From: Methylibium rhizosphaerae
GTDB taxonomy: Bacteria > Pseudomonadota > Gammaproteobacteria > Burkholderiales > Burkholderiaceae_C
NCBI RefSeq assembly: GCF_006386545.1
Contig: NZ_SWAR01000001.1
Location: forward strand, 62,001-126,000
DNA length: 64,000 bases
Reading direction: 5' to 3'
In this document: piece after piece, positions 56,554 through 64,000 of the stretch
Numbering within the stretch: the first letter of the stretch is position 1
Layout: each line of letters begins with the position of its first letter
Position numbers and translations under genes: made by a program
The notes under the pieces: model-generated
The model's input: only the letters and a program-made list of their open reading frames with translations
Databases searched by the model: none
Told to the model about the DNA's origin: nothing

Positions 56554-57039
56554 TCAGCGCTTTGCGCGCAACTTCACCGCGGCATCCAACTCGGCCAGCA
56601 CACGCGCATCGGGCCGGCGCATGTCCGCCGTCAGCCCCTGCTGATGCTGCAGCGCCATCGTGTCCGGTCGCTCCTTCAGGTCGAGGTCGAGCGTGCTGTT
56701 GACCGTCATCAGGGCCGACAGCGGCTGCGAACGAGCCTGCGGTGGCTCCTGCGTTTCGACATGGTGCGCCGCGTCCGGGTGCGGCACGGCAGCAGCGGGA
56801 GCCTGCGCCGCCCGTCGCGCCGATGACAACGCATTGAGCGGCTGACGTGGCGTGATGGCGCCGGGCCGGTGAGCGGGGGCGCGCCTGGCGGGCGGCAGCC
56901 GCTCCGCGGCCTGCGTCGCGGGAAGCTTCTGCCGCGCGTCGGTGGCTGCGTCGGCCTTTTCTTCGCGGATCGTGGCCGGCGACGTCTCATGGGCGTCGGG
57001 CAAGGCCGCTGGTTGGGTGCAGAGTTTCAGCGCTGACAT
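56554..57039 (-). CDS. hypothetical Ala/Pro-rich protein
   Basis: 161-residue protein, low complexity, rich in Ala, Pro, Arg and Gln (RLPPARRAPAHRPGAITPRQ). It has no signal peptide, membrane segment or motif I recognise; the last third (RPDARVLAELDAAVKLRAKR) is predicted helical. GAAAGAGA precedes the ATG at 57039. It is convergent with the reductase gene and 34 bp away. It could be a real disordered protein or a chance open frame in GC-rich DNA; I favour real only slightly. Confidence 0.5.
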   Translation of the reverse strand: MSALKLCTQPAALPDAHETSPATIREEKADAATDARQKLPATQAAERLPPARRAPAHRPGAITPRQPLNALSSARRAAQAPAAAVPHPDAAHHVETQEPPQARSQPLSALMTVNSTLDLDLKERPDTMALQHQQGLTADMRRPDARVLAELDAAVKLRAKR

Positions 57040-57357
57040 CGTGGTTCTCTTTCCGCGAGCATCGGGCGCGCCCGGCAACCGGACACCGGACACCGCGAAG
57101 CAAGGCTTCACCGCGCGAAGGAGGATGGCTCATGCATTGGTTGGGACCGTCTGTGCTTCACGCGCGCGACCAACCCAGCCCGCCAGGGCGCCGCCGAACA
57201 GCAGCAGAGGCACCAGCGACCACCGCCTCCCTGAGGCAGGTATACGACAACCCTTCAACAAGACGCGACTTTGCCAGCGATTCAGCACCTCAAGGCTGTG
57301 GTCGAGACTCCGAACTGCGACGCCGTCTTGTCGGTTGGGCGAACCACTTTCCCAACC
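57040..57357. other. 318-bp gene-free stretch with an RND relic and an open tail to the patatin frame
   Basis: No complete gene. It holds a 41-bp relic of RND pump sequence (57191-57231). The patatin frame stays open for 75 codons beyond its TAG, to the TGA at 57130, ending with a hydrophobic stretch LVPLLLFGGALAGWVGRARE. No ATG occurs in that frame. Confidence 0.6.
57191..57231 (-). pseudogene. short relic of an RND transporter gene with an internal deletion
   Basis: 57191-57215 matches 59302-59326 of the RND gene below at 24 of 25 positions, and 57215-57231 matches 59385-59401 exactly (17 of 17), in the same order and strand. About 58 bp of the gene are missing between the blocks, which meet at a shared AG. 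Chance similarity is very unlikely. The source could be this pump or a related one. Confidence 0.7.
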
Positions 57358-58779
57358 CTAGCGCTTCCCCTTCGTCATGTCGTTCAACTCTGCGGCGCCA
57401 CTTGCACTTACCAGATCACGAACGAGCTGCCGAAACTGCGGTGATGCGCGCAGCGCCTCGCGCCCGGCTTGCTGCAGGCGACGCACATCCGACGGGTCGA
57501 TCGTGAACGCAGTGGGCACCTGCAGCAGGCTGCGGCGCAAGCGGTGGTCCCCGACGTCGCGCAGGCTGACGCTCACGACCTGGATCTGCGCATCAGCGGC
57601 GAACGGGCTGCCCGGCGTGCCGCGCTGCTGTGCCAGCTCGCGGCTCCAGCGCTGCACGTCGTCGTTGAGGATTGCCAGCGTCACCTGCGTCTCGCGGGAG
57701 CCGGCCCCGAAGACCAGCGCGTCCAGCACCTGCCCCGTGGTGGGCACGTGGTCGCTGTGGTCGATGCGTTCGGTGATGTCGCGCTCGGAGTTCACGACGA
57801 TGAGGACCAGCCTGCGAATGGATCCCGGCGCGGCATCCGGAAAGCTCTCCTTCATGGAGCCGCCGGCGATCAGGTGGTCCAGCAGCGTGCGCACGCCGAG
57901 GTTGTCGGAAAGCCCGCCGTCCACGAGGTGCACGAAGGGCCGCTCCTTCGTGTCGAGATAGCTTTGCGCATTGGCGTTGAGCAGGCGGGCGCGGAAGTTG
58001 TCCGCCATGCCGACTGCCTGCGGCGACGGCAGTGCACACTGGCCCGCAAAGTTGCGCAGCGTCATCGGCGTCAGCAGCAGCGGCACGGCCGACGACGAAG
58101 CGACCGCGAACGACAGCGGCACGCTGCCGAGATCGGAGCAGATCAGCTGAAACTGCTCGAGCGTGAACTCGAAAGGCGCACCGGTGGTCAGGTCGGTGGC
58201 CGTGACCAGCAGCTCCGGACCGCGCGGCCGTGCCAGCAGGTCGCCAAAGGTGCGGCCGCGGTAGAGCGCATCGAGCCGCTGCGCCAGCACATTGCTGCGG
58301 CCGAACCAGGGCGATGTCAGTTCGTGCATCGTCGCCGGCGCGAGTGCCTTGCCGATCAACCCGCCCTCGAAATCATCGAGCAGGAAGTCCTGTTCGAAGC
58401 GATCCAGCCCCTCGGCGCCGAACGCGGCGTAGTAGGTGGCGAGCACGCTGCCCCCTGACACGCCGCTGATCAGCCCCACTTCGTCGAGCAGCGTGGTCTC
58501 GCGGCCTTCCCAGATGAAGTTCGTGGCCTTCAGCTCCTGCAGCACGCCAAGGCCGAAAGCCGCCGCGCGCGCTCCGCCGCCAGACAGCGTCACCGCAGCC
58601 ACGATGGAAGAACCGCCTGGGTTGCGCGGTTGTTGCGGGCGGGCCGCTGCCGACGTTGCGGCGTCTTCGCGCATGGGCACGTTCTGCCACGGGCGCATGG
58701 ACGAGCACGCCGACAGCGCGAACGCGACCAGCACGACGGCCGTCGCGCGGAGCCAGCGGTGAACAGCGGGATCCAGCAT
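57358..58779 (-). CDS. patatin-like phospholipase, lipoprotein
   Basis: 473-residue esterase/phospholipase of the patatin family. The lipobox is VAFALSACSS at the N-terminus, so it is probably anchored in the outer or inner membrane. The oxyanion loop is SGGGARAAAFGLGVLQEL, the nucleophile Ser in GVSGGSVL and the Asp of the dyad in HLVDGGLSDNLG. The rest (roughly residues 330-473) is a helical C-terminal region. It lies downstream of the RND pump on the same strand after a MipA fragment, with 12 bp between, and may share that transcript. Substrate is unknown. Confidence 0.92.
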   Translation of the reverse strand: MLDPAVHRWLRATAVVLVAFALSACSSMRPWQNVPMREDAATSAAARPQQPRNPGGSSIVAAVTLSGGGARAAAFGLGVLQELKATNFIWEGRETTLLDEVGLISGVSGGSVLATYYAAFGAEGLDRFEQDFLLDDFEGGLIGKALAPATMHELTSPWFGRSNVLAQRLDALYRGRTFGDLLARPRGPELLVTATDLTTGAPFEFTLEQFQLICSDLGSVPLSFAVASSSAVPLLLTPMTLRNFAGQCALPSPQAVGMADNFRARLLNANAQSYLDTKERPFVHLVDGGLSDNLGVRTLLDHLIAGGSMKESFPDAAPGSIRRLVLIVVNSERDITERIDHSDHVPTTGQVLDALVFGAGSRETQVTLAILNDDVQRWSRELAQQRGTPGSPFAADAQIQVVSVSLRDVGDHRLRRSLLQVPTAFTIDPSDVRRLQQAGREALRASPQFRQLVRDLVSASGAAELNDMTKGKR

Positions 58780-58791
58780 GACGGGCCGTCC

Positions 58792-59109
58792 TCAGAACCG
58801 ATACGCGGCTGCAAGCAGCGCGGAGCTGCGGCCCTTCTGGCTCACCAACGGGCTGTCGGCAATTGCTTCGTCCACGACCGTGTGGCGCACGTAGAGGTGC
58901 GCGTACCAGCGCTCCGTGATGCGGGTTTCGATCAACGCGCCGGCGAACAGGTTGACGGCCGAGCCAGGCCGGTAGCTGCGCCCCAGGCGCGCCGCTTCAG
59001 TCTGGGTGGGCGCGAAGTAGTAGCGTGTGTAGTCACTGGTCTGGTACTCGACGCCCACCTCGGGATAGACGGGCATGAGACGTTTCATTGGAAGGGAGGA
59101 GGAGTCCAT
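58792..59109 (-). pseudogene. C-terminal fragment of a MipA/OmpV-family outer-membrane protein
   Basis: The open frame of 105 residues carries the C-terminal barrel of the MipA/OmpV family: PEVGVEYQTSDYTRYYF, then SAVNLFAGALIETRITERW and DSPLVSQKGRSSALLAAAYRF-type ending with Tyr-Arg-Phe, as required for outer-membrane insertion. Intact members have about 240-270 residues with a signal peptide; here the first roughly 150 residues are missing and no ribosome site precedes the ATG at 59109. It lies 27 bp after the RND gene. I read it as a remnant. Confidence 0.78.
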
Positions 59110-59135
59110 GAGAAGAGTGAAAGAGCAGCCCGCGC

Positions 59136-62100
59136 TCATGCGGCGGACACGGCCACGTGTGCCCCGCGCTTGTTGGCAAGCCACCGCGCCAGCGCACCGC
59201 TGAACAGCAGCTCGTAAAGCACCGGCACCAGGCCCAGCGTGACCAAGGTGCCCAGCAGCAGGCCGCCGATGATCGTGACGGCCATGCCCGACCAGAGCGG
59301 CCCGCCGAACAGCAGCAGCGGCACCAGGCCGGCCACGCAGGTGAGCTTGGTCATCACGATGGGTCGCAGGCGTTGCACGGCAGAAGCGACCACCGCCTCC
59401 CGCGTGCTCTTGCCGGAGTGCAGCTCGGCCTCGATGCGCTCGAGCAGCAGCACGGCGTTGTTGACGATGATCCCCGCCAGCGACAGCAGCCCGAAGTTCG
59501 CCATGAAGCCCAGCGGCTCGCCGGCCAGCTTGAGCGCCGGTGCCACGCCGATGAGTGCGAAAGGGATGATCCCGAGGATCAGTGCCAGCTTGCGGAACGA
59601 GCCGAACTGCCAGACGAAGAGCACGAGCATCGCGATGCAGGCATGCGGCAGGTACTGCCCGAGCGCCTCGTTGGCTTCGGCCGCCTCCTCGATCTCGGCG
59701 CCGAGCTCGATTCGATAGCCGGGCGGCAAGTCGAGCTTCGCGACGGCAGGTGCCAGCCTGTCGACCACCTGCTGTGCCGTCTCGTTCTCGCTGCGGCCGC
59801 TGACCGTGAGCGTGCGTACCAGGTCGCGACGGCGGATCACCGACGGCTCGGAGCCGAGCGACACCGTGGCCACGGCCGACAGCGGCACCGGCGTTGCGCC
59901 GTTGGCCGGGTGGATGAGCGAGTTGCCCAGGTCTTCGGGGTGCTGGCGTTCGGACTCGGTGCCTCGCACGATCAGCGGTACGAGGGTGTCGCCGTCGTGC
60001 AGCGCCGAGACAGCAAGGCCGGTGTAGCGCGCGCCCAGCGAGGCGGCGATGTCCTCGCTGGTCACGCCAAGCCGACGCGCCTTGCGCTGGTCGACCTGCA
60101 CGTCGATGCGCGGCACACGGTTGGCCCAGTCGTCGCGCACGTCCGCCACACCGCGCACCTCGTTGAGCGAGGACTTGATCTGCTCGCCGAGCTTCTTGAG
60201 CACGGCCTCATCAGGCCCGCTGATGCGGTAGGCCACTGCACCGGAGTCGCTGGAACCGAGCGAGAAGCGCTTGGCCTCCGCGCGCAGCTCGGGGTGTGCA
60301 GAAGCGAGCCATGCGCGGGTGCGCGCGATCACCGGGTCCAGGTCGTTCTTGCCTTTCACGCCGACAGTGAAGTAGCCGATGTGCGAAGCCGGCAGCGGCG
60401 GATTGAGCCCCAGGATGATGCGCGGCCCGCCGTCGGCCACGTAGCCGATGCTGGTCGTGACCTCGGGGTTGACCTGCGGGTCGCTGAGCCAGCGGCTGAT
60501 CTTGCGCACCTTGTCCAAGGTCATGCGCGAGTCGCTGCCGGGCTGCAGTTCGATCGAGATCTGGTATTGCGGCCGGTCGGACTGGGGCAGGAAGCCGGCA
60601 GGCACCGAGGCAAGCATCACCATCGCGCCGGCGAACAACGCGGCCATCGCGCCCAGGAATGGCAGCTTGTGGTCGAGCACCGTGCGGATCGCACGGCGGT
60701 AGCCGCGGTAGAAGCCGCTTTCCTTGGGCGGTTCATCGTCCTGGTGTGCGGCATGAGAGGGCTTCAGGAAGTGGAAGCACAACAGCGGCGTCACCGTCAG
60801 GCAGAACAGCCACGACCCCAGCAGCGACAGCGCCAGCACGACGACCAGCGGCCGCAGGTATTCGTTGATCGAGGTGTGCCCGAAGAAGAACGGCGAGAAC
60901 GCGAAGATGATGACCAGCGACGAGGTCAGCAACGGGATGGCGAGCGTCTTGCCTGCATTGATGCAGGCCTCGCGCCGGGCCTCGCCCGCGGCCAGCCGCC
61001 GCTCGACGTCTTCGGCGATCACGATGCCGTTGTCCACCAGCAGGCCCAGCGCGATGATGATCGCCGCCATCGACACGTTGTGCAGCTCGATGCCGAGCGC
61101 CTGCATCGCGATCAGCGTGCCCAGGATGGTGAGCGGCACGATGCTGCCGACGATGAGGCCGGCGCGCCAGCCGAGGAAGAGCACCACCACCGCCATCACG
61201 ATGACGATGGTCTCGCCCATCACCCGGTTCATCTTGCCCATCTCCTGCTGCACGACGTCGGCCTGGAAGGTCACGTAGTCGAGCGTGAAGCCGGCGGGCA
61301 ACAGCTCCTGCAGCTCGGCCATGCGGTCCTTCAGCGCGTGCCCGAACTCCTGCACGTTGCGCCCGGCGCGCATCGACACGCCCAGCACCACCGCAGGTTC
61401 GGCCTTGTAGACCGCAGCGGCCTCTGGCGGGTCGGCCGGCAGCACCCGGATGCGGGCGATGTCGCCCAGGCGCACCGCGTGATCGTTGCGGCCATCGGCG
61501 CCAGGCAGGCTGAGCACAAAATCGCGCAGGGCGTCGAGGGAGGTGATCTCGCCCGACGCCACCAGCGCACTGCTGAGGCCGCTCATCACCGCCTGGCCGC
61601 CGGAGAGCACCACATTCTGTTGCTGCAGCTGCTGCAGCACGGCGGGGGCGCCGAGCCCGAGGCCGGCCAGGCGCGCCCGGTCGAACTCGATGTAGACGCG
61701 CTCTTCCTGCAGCCCATGGAAGCTCACACCCTGCACCCCCGGCAGTTCGTAGAGCCGGTCGCGCAAGCGCTTGAGCGGCTCGCGCATCTCGCTCATCGAG
61801 AAACCGGGCGCGGTGACGGCGATCGACGCGACCGCGACGCGGCCGAAGTCGTCGTTGATCGACACGGGCAGCGTGCCGCCGGGGAACTGCGGCGACACCT
61901 CGGCCACCTTGGTGCGCACTTTCTGCCAGATGGCCGGCAGGTCGGCATAGTTCTCGTGGATCGAGACCTGCAAGATCACGTTGCCGGTGCGCACCGTGCT
62001 CACCACATGCTTGAGCTCGGGCAGCTCCCGCAAGCGCTCTTCGAGAGGGCGCGCGACGAGCTGCTCCATGCGCTCGACCGGCAGGCCGGGGTTGGCGACG

Positions 62101-62243
62101 AAGATCATCGCGTCGCGAATCGTCGTCGAAGGCTCCTCCTGCGACGGAAACTTCAGGAAGCTGAAGAGTCCGGCCACCAGCACCAGGGCGGCAACGAAGA
62201 AGGTCAGGCGGCTCGAGCCGAGCGCGGATTCGGTGAGCCTCAC
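59136..62243 (-). CDS. RND-family efflux transporter inner-membrane subunit
   Basis: 1,035-residue AcrB/MexB-fold proton antiporter with 12 membrane segments. The first, LTFFVAALVLVAGLFSFLKF, is followed by the large periplasmic loop (VSTVRTGNVILQVS), and the middle repeat begins near residue 525. The loop GIVIAEDVERRL, where HAE1 pumps carry DD pairs, points to the less-studied RND subgroup found beside MFP/TetR. It starts with GTG at 62243, overlapping the MFP stop (GTGA). No outer-membrane channel gene follows, so it must use one encoded elsewhere (TolC-like). Confidence 0.93.
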   Translation of the reverse strand: MRLTESALGSSRLTFFVAALVLVAGLFSFLKFPSQEEPSTTIRDAMIFVANPGLPVERMEQLVARPLEERLRELPELKHVVSTVRTGNVILQVSIHENYADLPAIWQKVRTKVAEVSPQFPGGTLPVSINDDFGRVAVASIAVTAPGFSMSEMREPLKRLRDRLYELPGVQGVSFHGLQEERVYIEFDRARLAGLGLGAPAVLQQLQQQNVVLSGGQAVMSGLSSALVASGEITSLDALRDFVLSLPGADGRNDHAVRLGDIARIRVLPADPPEAAAVYKAEPAVVLGVSMRAGRNVQEFGHALKDRMAELQELLPAGFTLDYVTFQADVVQQEMGKMNRVMGETIVIVMAVVVLFLGWRAGLIVGSIVPLTILGTLIAMQALGIELHNVSMAAIIIALGLLVDNGIVIAEDVERRLAAGEARREACINAGKTLAIPLLTSSLVIIFAFSPFFFGHTSINEYLRPLVVVLALSLLGSWLFCLTVTPLLCFHFLKPSHAAHQDDEPPKESGFYRGYRRAIRTVLDHKLPFLGAMAALFAGAMVMLASVPAGFLPQSDRPQYQISIELQPGSDSRMTLDKVRKISRWLSDPQVNPEVTTSIGYVADGGPRIILGLNPPLPASHIGYFTVGVKGKNDLDPVIARTRAWLASAHPELRAEAKRFSLGSSDSGAVAYRISGPDEAVLKKLGEQIKSSLNEVRGVADVRDDWANRVPRIDVQVDQRKARRLGVTSEDIAASLGARYTGLAVSALHDGDTLVPLIVRGTESERQHPEDLGNSLIHPANGATPVPLSAVATVSLGSEPSVIRRRDLVRTLTVSGRSENETAQQVVDRLAPAVAKLDLPPGYRIELGAEIEEAAEANEALGQYLPHACIAMLVLFVWQFGSFRKLALILGIIPFALIGVAPALKLAGEPLGFMANFGLLSLAGIIVNNAVLLLERIEAELHSGKSTREAVVASAVQRLRPIVMTKLTCVAGLVPLLLFGGPLWSGMAVTIIGGLLLGTLVTLGLVPVLYELLFSGALARWLANKRGAHVAVSAA

Positions 62244-63343
62244 GAACGGCCCCCGTTCAGCAGCGTCTGCGCTTCGTGCTTCACGGCACGCTGGCCTTCC
62301 GTGAGGAAAGCGGTTCCGGCCACGACCACCTGATCGCCACTCGCCAGCCCCTCGGTGATCTGCACGCGGCCGTCGGGGAGCAACGCGTCGCCCAGCACGA
62401 CGGTACGGCGAGAGAGCTGCTGCTTGTTCGTGTCGAGCACGAACACGCTGGCGCTGCGCCGGCCATCGCCTGCGTAAACCACGGCGGAGGCGGGTACCGA
62501 GAGGGCAATCGCGCCGCGGCGGGGCAGCGCGACCGACACCACACCACCGCTGCGCAAGCCTTCCGCAGGCCCCTCCACGCGGAAGATGGCCTGCACCAGC
62601 GAGCCGCTTTCACTGCGCGCCGACATGCGTTCCAGCTTCAGCGGCATGGGACGCTGCCCCTGGCTGGCGCTGGCGGCGTCGCCGGGCGACAGCCGGGCCG
62701 CCACCGAGTCGGGCAGCATGGCCACCACCTCCAGCGCGCGGCCCGCTTCGATCTGCAGCACGGGTTGCCCGGCGCCGATGTCGCCGTGCGGCTGGGCCGA
62801 ACGCGCGACGATCTCGCCGTCGAACGGCGCCGTGATGCGAGCCAGGGACAGGTCGCGGCGGGCGAGCGCCAGTGCCGCGTCGGCAGCCTGCAGCTGGCTC
62901 ATGGCCTGGCGGTGTTGCACCTGCACCGACTCGAGCGCGGTGGCCGAGACGATGCGCTCCTTCGCGAGCGCTTCGTGCTGCTGCAACTGTGTGGCGCGCT
63001 CCGCGAGCGCGGCCACGGCGGCAGCATGATCGGCCTGCGCCTTCTCCAGCCGCCATTTCGCCGGCGCTTCTTCGAGACGGGCCAGAAGTTGTCCGGCCCG
63101 CACCCGGTCACCCACCTCGACGGCAATGGCGGCGATGCGCCCGGGCGTTTCGAAGCTGAGATCGGCGCGCTGGCGGGCGCGCAGCGTACCGACGAAGGAT
63201 TCGTGGGTGGCGACCGAGCCGGTCCCGACGACCTCGACCTTGACCGGGCGAGGGGCCTGGTCAGCAACAGTGGGCGGCTGTTCGCAACCGCCGAGGAGGG
63301 ACAGCAGCACGACGGCGGCAGCAAGAGCTTGGATGCGTGGCAT
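62240..63343 (-). CDS. periplasmic membrane-fusion subunit (HlyD/MFP family), lipoprotein
   Basis: 367-residue adaptor between the RND pump and an outer-membrane channel. The N-terminus is a lipoprotein signal (LLSLLGGCEQ). The biotinyl-lipoyl-like half-motifs flank a coiled-coil hairpin of about 80 residues (AQADHAAAVAALAERATQLQ), and the barrel reads ITAPFDGEIVARSAQPHGDI. It overlaps the pump gene by 4 bp and follows the TetR gene by 21 bp, in one operon. Confidence 0.94.
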   Translation of the reverse strand: MPRIQALAAAVVLLSLLGGCEQPPTVADQAPRPVKVEVVGTGSVATHESFVGTLRARQRADLSFETPGRIAAIAVEVGDRVRAGQLLARLEEAPAKWRLEKAQADHAAAVAALAERATQLQQHEALAKERIVSATALESVQVQHRQAMSQLQAADAALALARRDLSLARITAPFDGEIVARSAQPHGDIGAGQPVLQIEAGRALEVVAMLPDSVAARLSPGDAASASQGQRPMPLKLERMSARSESGSLVQAIFRVEGPAEGLRSGGVVSVALPRRGAIALSVPASAVVYAGDGRRSASVFVLDTNKQQLSRRTVVLGDALLPDGRVQITEGLASGDQVVVAGTAFLTEGQRAVKHEAQTLLNGGRS

Positions 63344-63364
63344 GGGAGTTCTTTCGGCGAAGGT

Positions 63365-63931
63365 TCAGGCCAGTTTGGCAATCAGTTCATGCAACGCATT
63401 GCGCATCGCCTCGCGCTGCCCTTTGGTGAACTGATGGAAGTCCAGCAGTTCGAGCAACGAGATGCCGTCCAGCGCGGCCGCAATGGCGAGCGCCAGGCCG
63501 GCTTCTGCGCCGCCTTCCGCAAGTTCGCCGTACGTCTCCTTGAACAGCTTGCGCACCGGCCCCAGGAGATGTGGGTGGGCAGAGGCCGCGGCCAGCAGGT
63601 TCGTCAGCAACTGCTTCTCGCTGCGTGACATGTCGAATGTCTCCTCGACGAGAGCCAACAACAGCGCGCTCTTTGCGGTGCCCCGCTTGGCTGCCTTGGC
63701 ACGCTGGCGCTGGTCGAGCTGCTCGATCATCCGCTCGACCAATGCGCCCAGCAGTTCGTCCTTCGTCTTGAAGTGATAGATCAGCCCACCCTTGGTCACG
63801 CCAGCGGCCGCAGCCACGGCATCCAGCGTGAGCTCCTGAACGCCAAGCCGCGTGATCAGGTCAGCCGCGGCGTCGAGCAGCTTCTCGCGTGAACTGCCGC
63901 GCGGCGAGGGGGGGTTGGGGGTTGCAGGCAT
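63365..63931 (-). CDS. TetR-family repressor of the RND operon
   Basis: 188-residue regulator. The N-terminal helix-turn-helix is LTLDAVAAAAGVTKGGLIYH (residues about 35-54), and the helical remainder should bind a drug-like ligand. The ATG at 63931 begins MPATPNPPSPRGSSREKLLD. It heads the TetR - MFP - RND operon and a dyad lies 21 bp upstream of its start, so it probably represses its own transcript; release by a toxic compound would then induce the pump. Confidence 0.93.
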   Translation of the reverse strand: MPATPNPPSPRGSSREKLLDAAADLITRLGVQELTLDAVAAAAGVTKGGLIYHFKTKDELLGALVERMIEQLDQRQRAKAAKRGTAKSALLLALVEETFDMSRSEKQLLTNLLAAASAHPHLLGPVRKLFKETYGELAEGGAEAGLALAIAAALDGISLLELLDFHQFTKGQREAMRNALHELIAKLA

Positions 63932-63952
63932 GTGACTCTCCGTGGCGTTGAT

Positions 63953-63976
63953 ACTGTACTGTACGCATAGTACAGT
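63953..63976. promoter_or_regulatory. TetR operator of the RND operon
   Basis: Imperfect 24-bp dyad with outer arms ACTGTAC and GTACAGT and 20 of 24 positions symmetric. It lies 21-45 bp before the TetR start codon, where the operon promoter should be. Confidence 0.82.
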
Positions 63977-64000
63977 TCGAGGACACGATTGGTCAATCCC

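Noticed and set aside
59157-62333. 1,058-codon plus-strand frame opposite the RND gene
   Set aside because: Antisense to a clear RND pump; no homology visible.

Overview
The window is about 69-70% GC, its genes are closely packed, and it has no rRNA, tRNA, phage or insertion sequence that I could recognise. Gene content points to a free-living betaproteobacterium of the order Burkholderiales, probably near Rubrivivax, Roseateles or Leptothrix: H-NS-type proteins with C-terminal DNA-binding repeats, PsiF, LacI-controlled sugar loci, an OmpR pair beside ohr, LigD without Ku nearby, and a membrane PQQ-dependent dehydrogenase. This placement is inference from gene families; no marker gene settles it.

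Bases 1-11358 form a glycan-use locus. On the minus strand lie a CUT1-type ABC importer (binding protein, two permeases, MalK-like ATPase running off the window) and a LacI-family repressor. Divergent from them is a plus-strand run of a GH1 beta-glucosidase, a clan GH-A hydrolase, a GH26 mannanase-like lipoprotein, a small beta-rich lipoprotein and a LamB-type porin. The same palindrome (core TGCAAGCGCTTGCA) stands in front of both the importer and the glycosidase operon, so the repressor probably controls both halves. The likely diet is beta-linked mannan or glucomannan fragments.

Bases 11383-26598 hold housekeeping and stress genes: a UvrD-like helicase, a cold-shock protein, a cytosolic trypsin-like protease, an RpoD-type sigma factor, a glutaredoxin, an OmpR-type regulator and its kinase separated by ohr, a DipZ-type CcdA-thioredoxin fusion, an H-NS-like protein with two DNA-binding repeats, a GNAT acetyltransferase, LigD and a DUF3606 protein.

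Bases 26725-38848 form a second sugar locus: two CUT2-type ABC importers, two Gfo/Idh/MocA dehydrogenases, a TIM-barrel isomerase/epimerase, an NAD-dependent epimerase/dehydratase and a LacI-family regulator. The palindrome TGAGGTGCGCACCTCA, or a 14/16 match to it, occurs three times, at promoters only, which ties the locus into one regulon.

Bases 38993-45718 encode one 2,241-residue signalling protein (Ser/Thr-kinase-like domain, AAA ATPase, helical region, GAF, PAS, histidine kinase, two receiver domains, Hpt). Beyond it lie small unknown genes, an RRM gene cut to 34 codons, an RNase Z-like hydrolase, a MATE exporter, a PQQ dehydrogenase, a PsiF protein, an epoxide hydrolase overlapping an AraC regulator, a GFA protein, and an Rrf2 regulator with a thioredoxin-reductase-like enzyme.

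Bases 56554-63976 end in a TetR - membrane-fusion protein - RND pump operon with its operator, followed by a MipA/OmpV fragment, a patatin-like lipoprotein and a short relic of RND sequence. A roughly 103-bp element occurs twice (23671 and 54901), each time upstream of a small minus-strand gene, with a conserved hairpin and a conserved reading frame; I could not assign it to a known family. I did not find one clear new multi-gene system. The strongest leads are the two operator-defined regulons, the duplicated element and the giant kinase.
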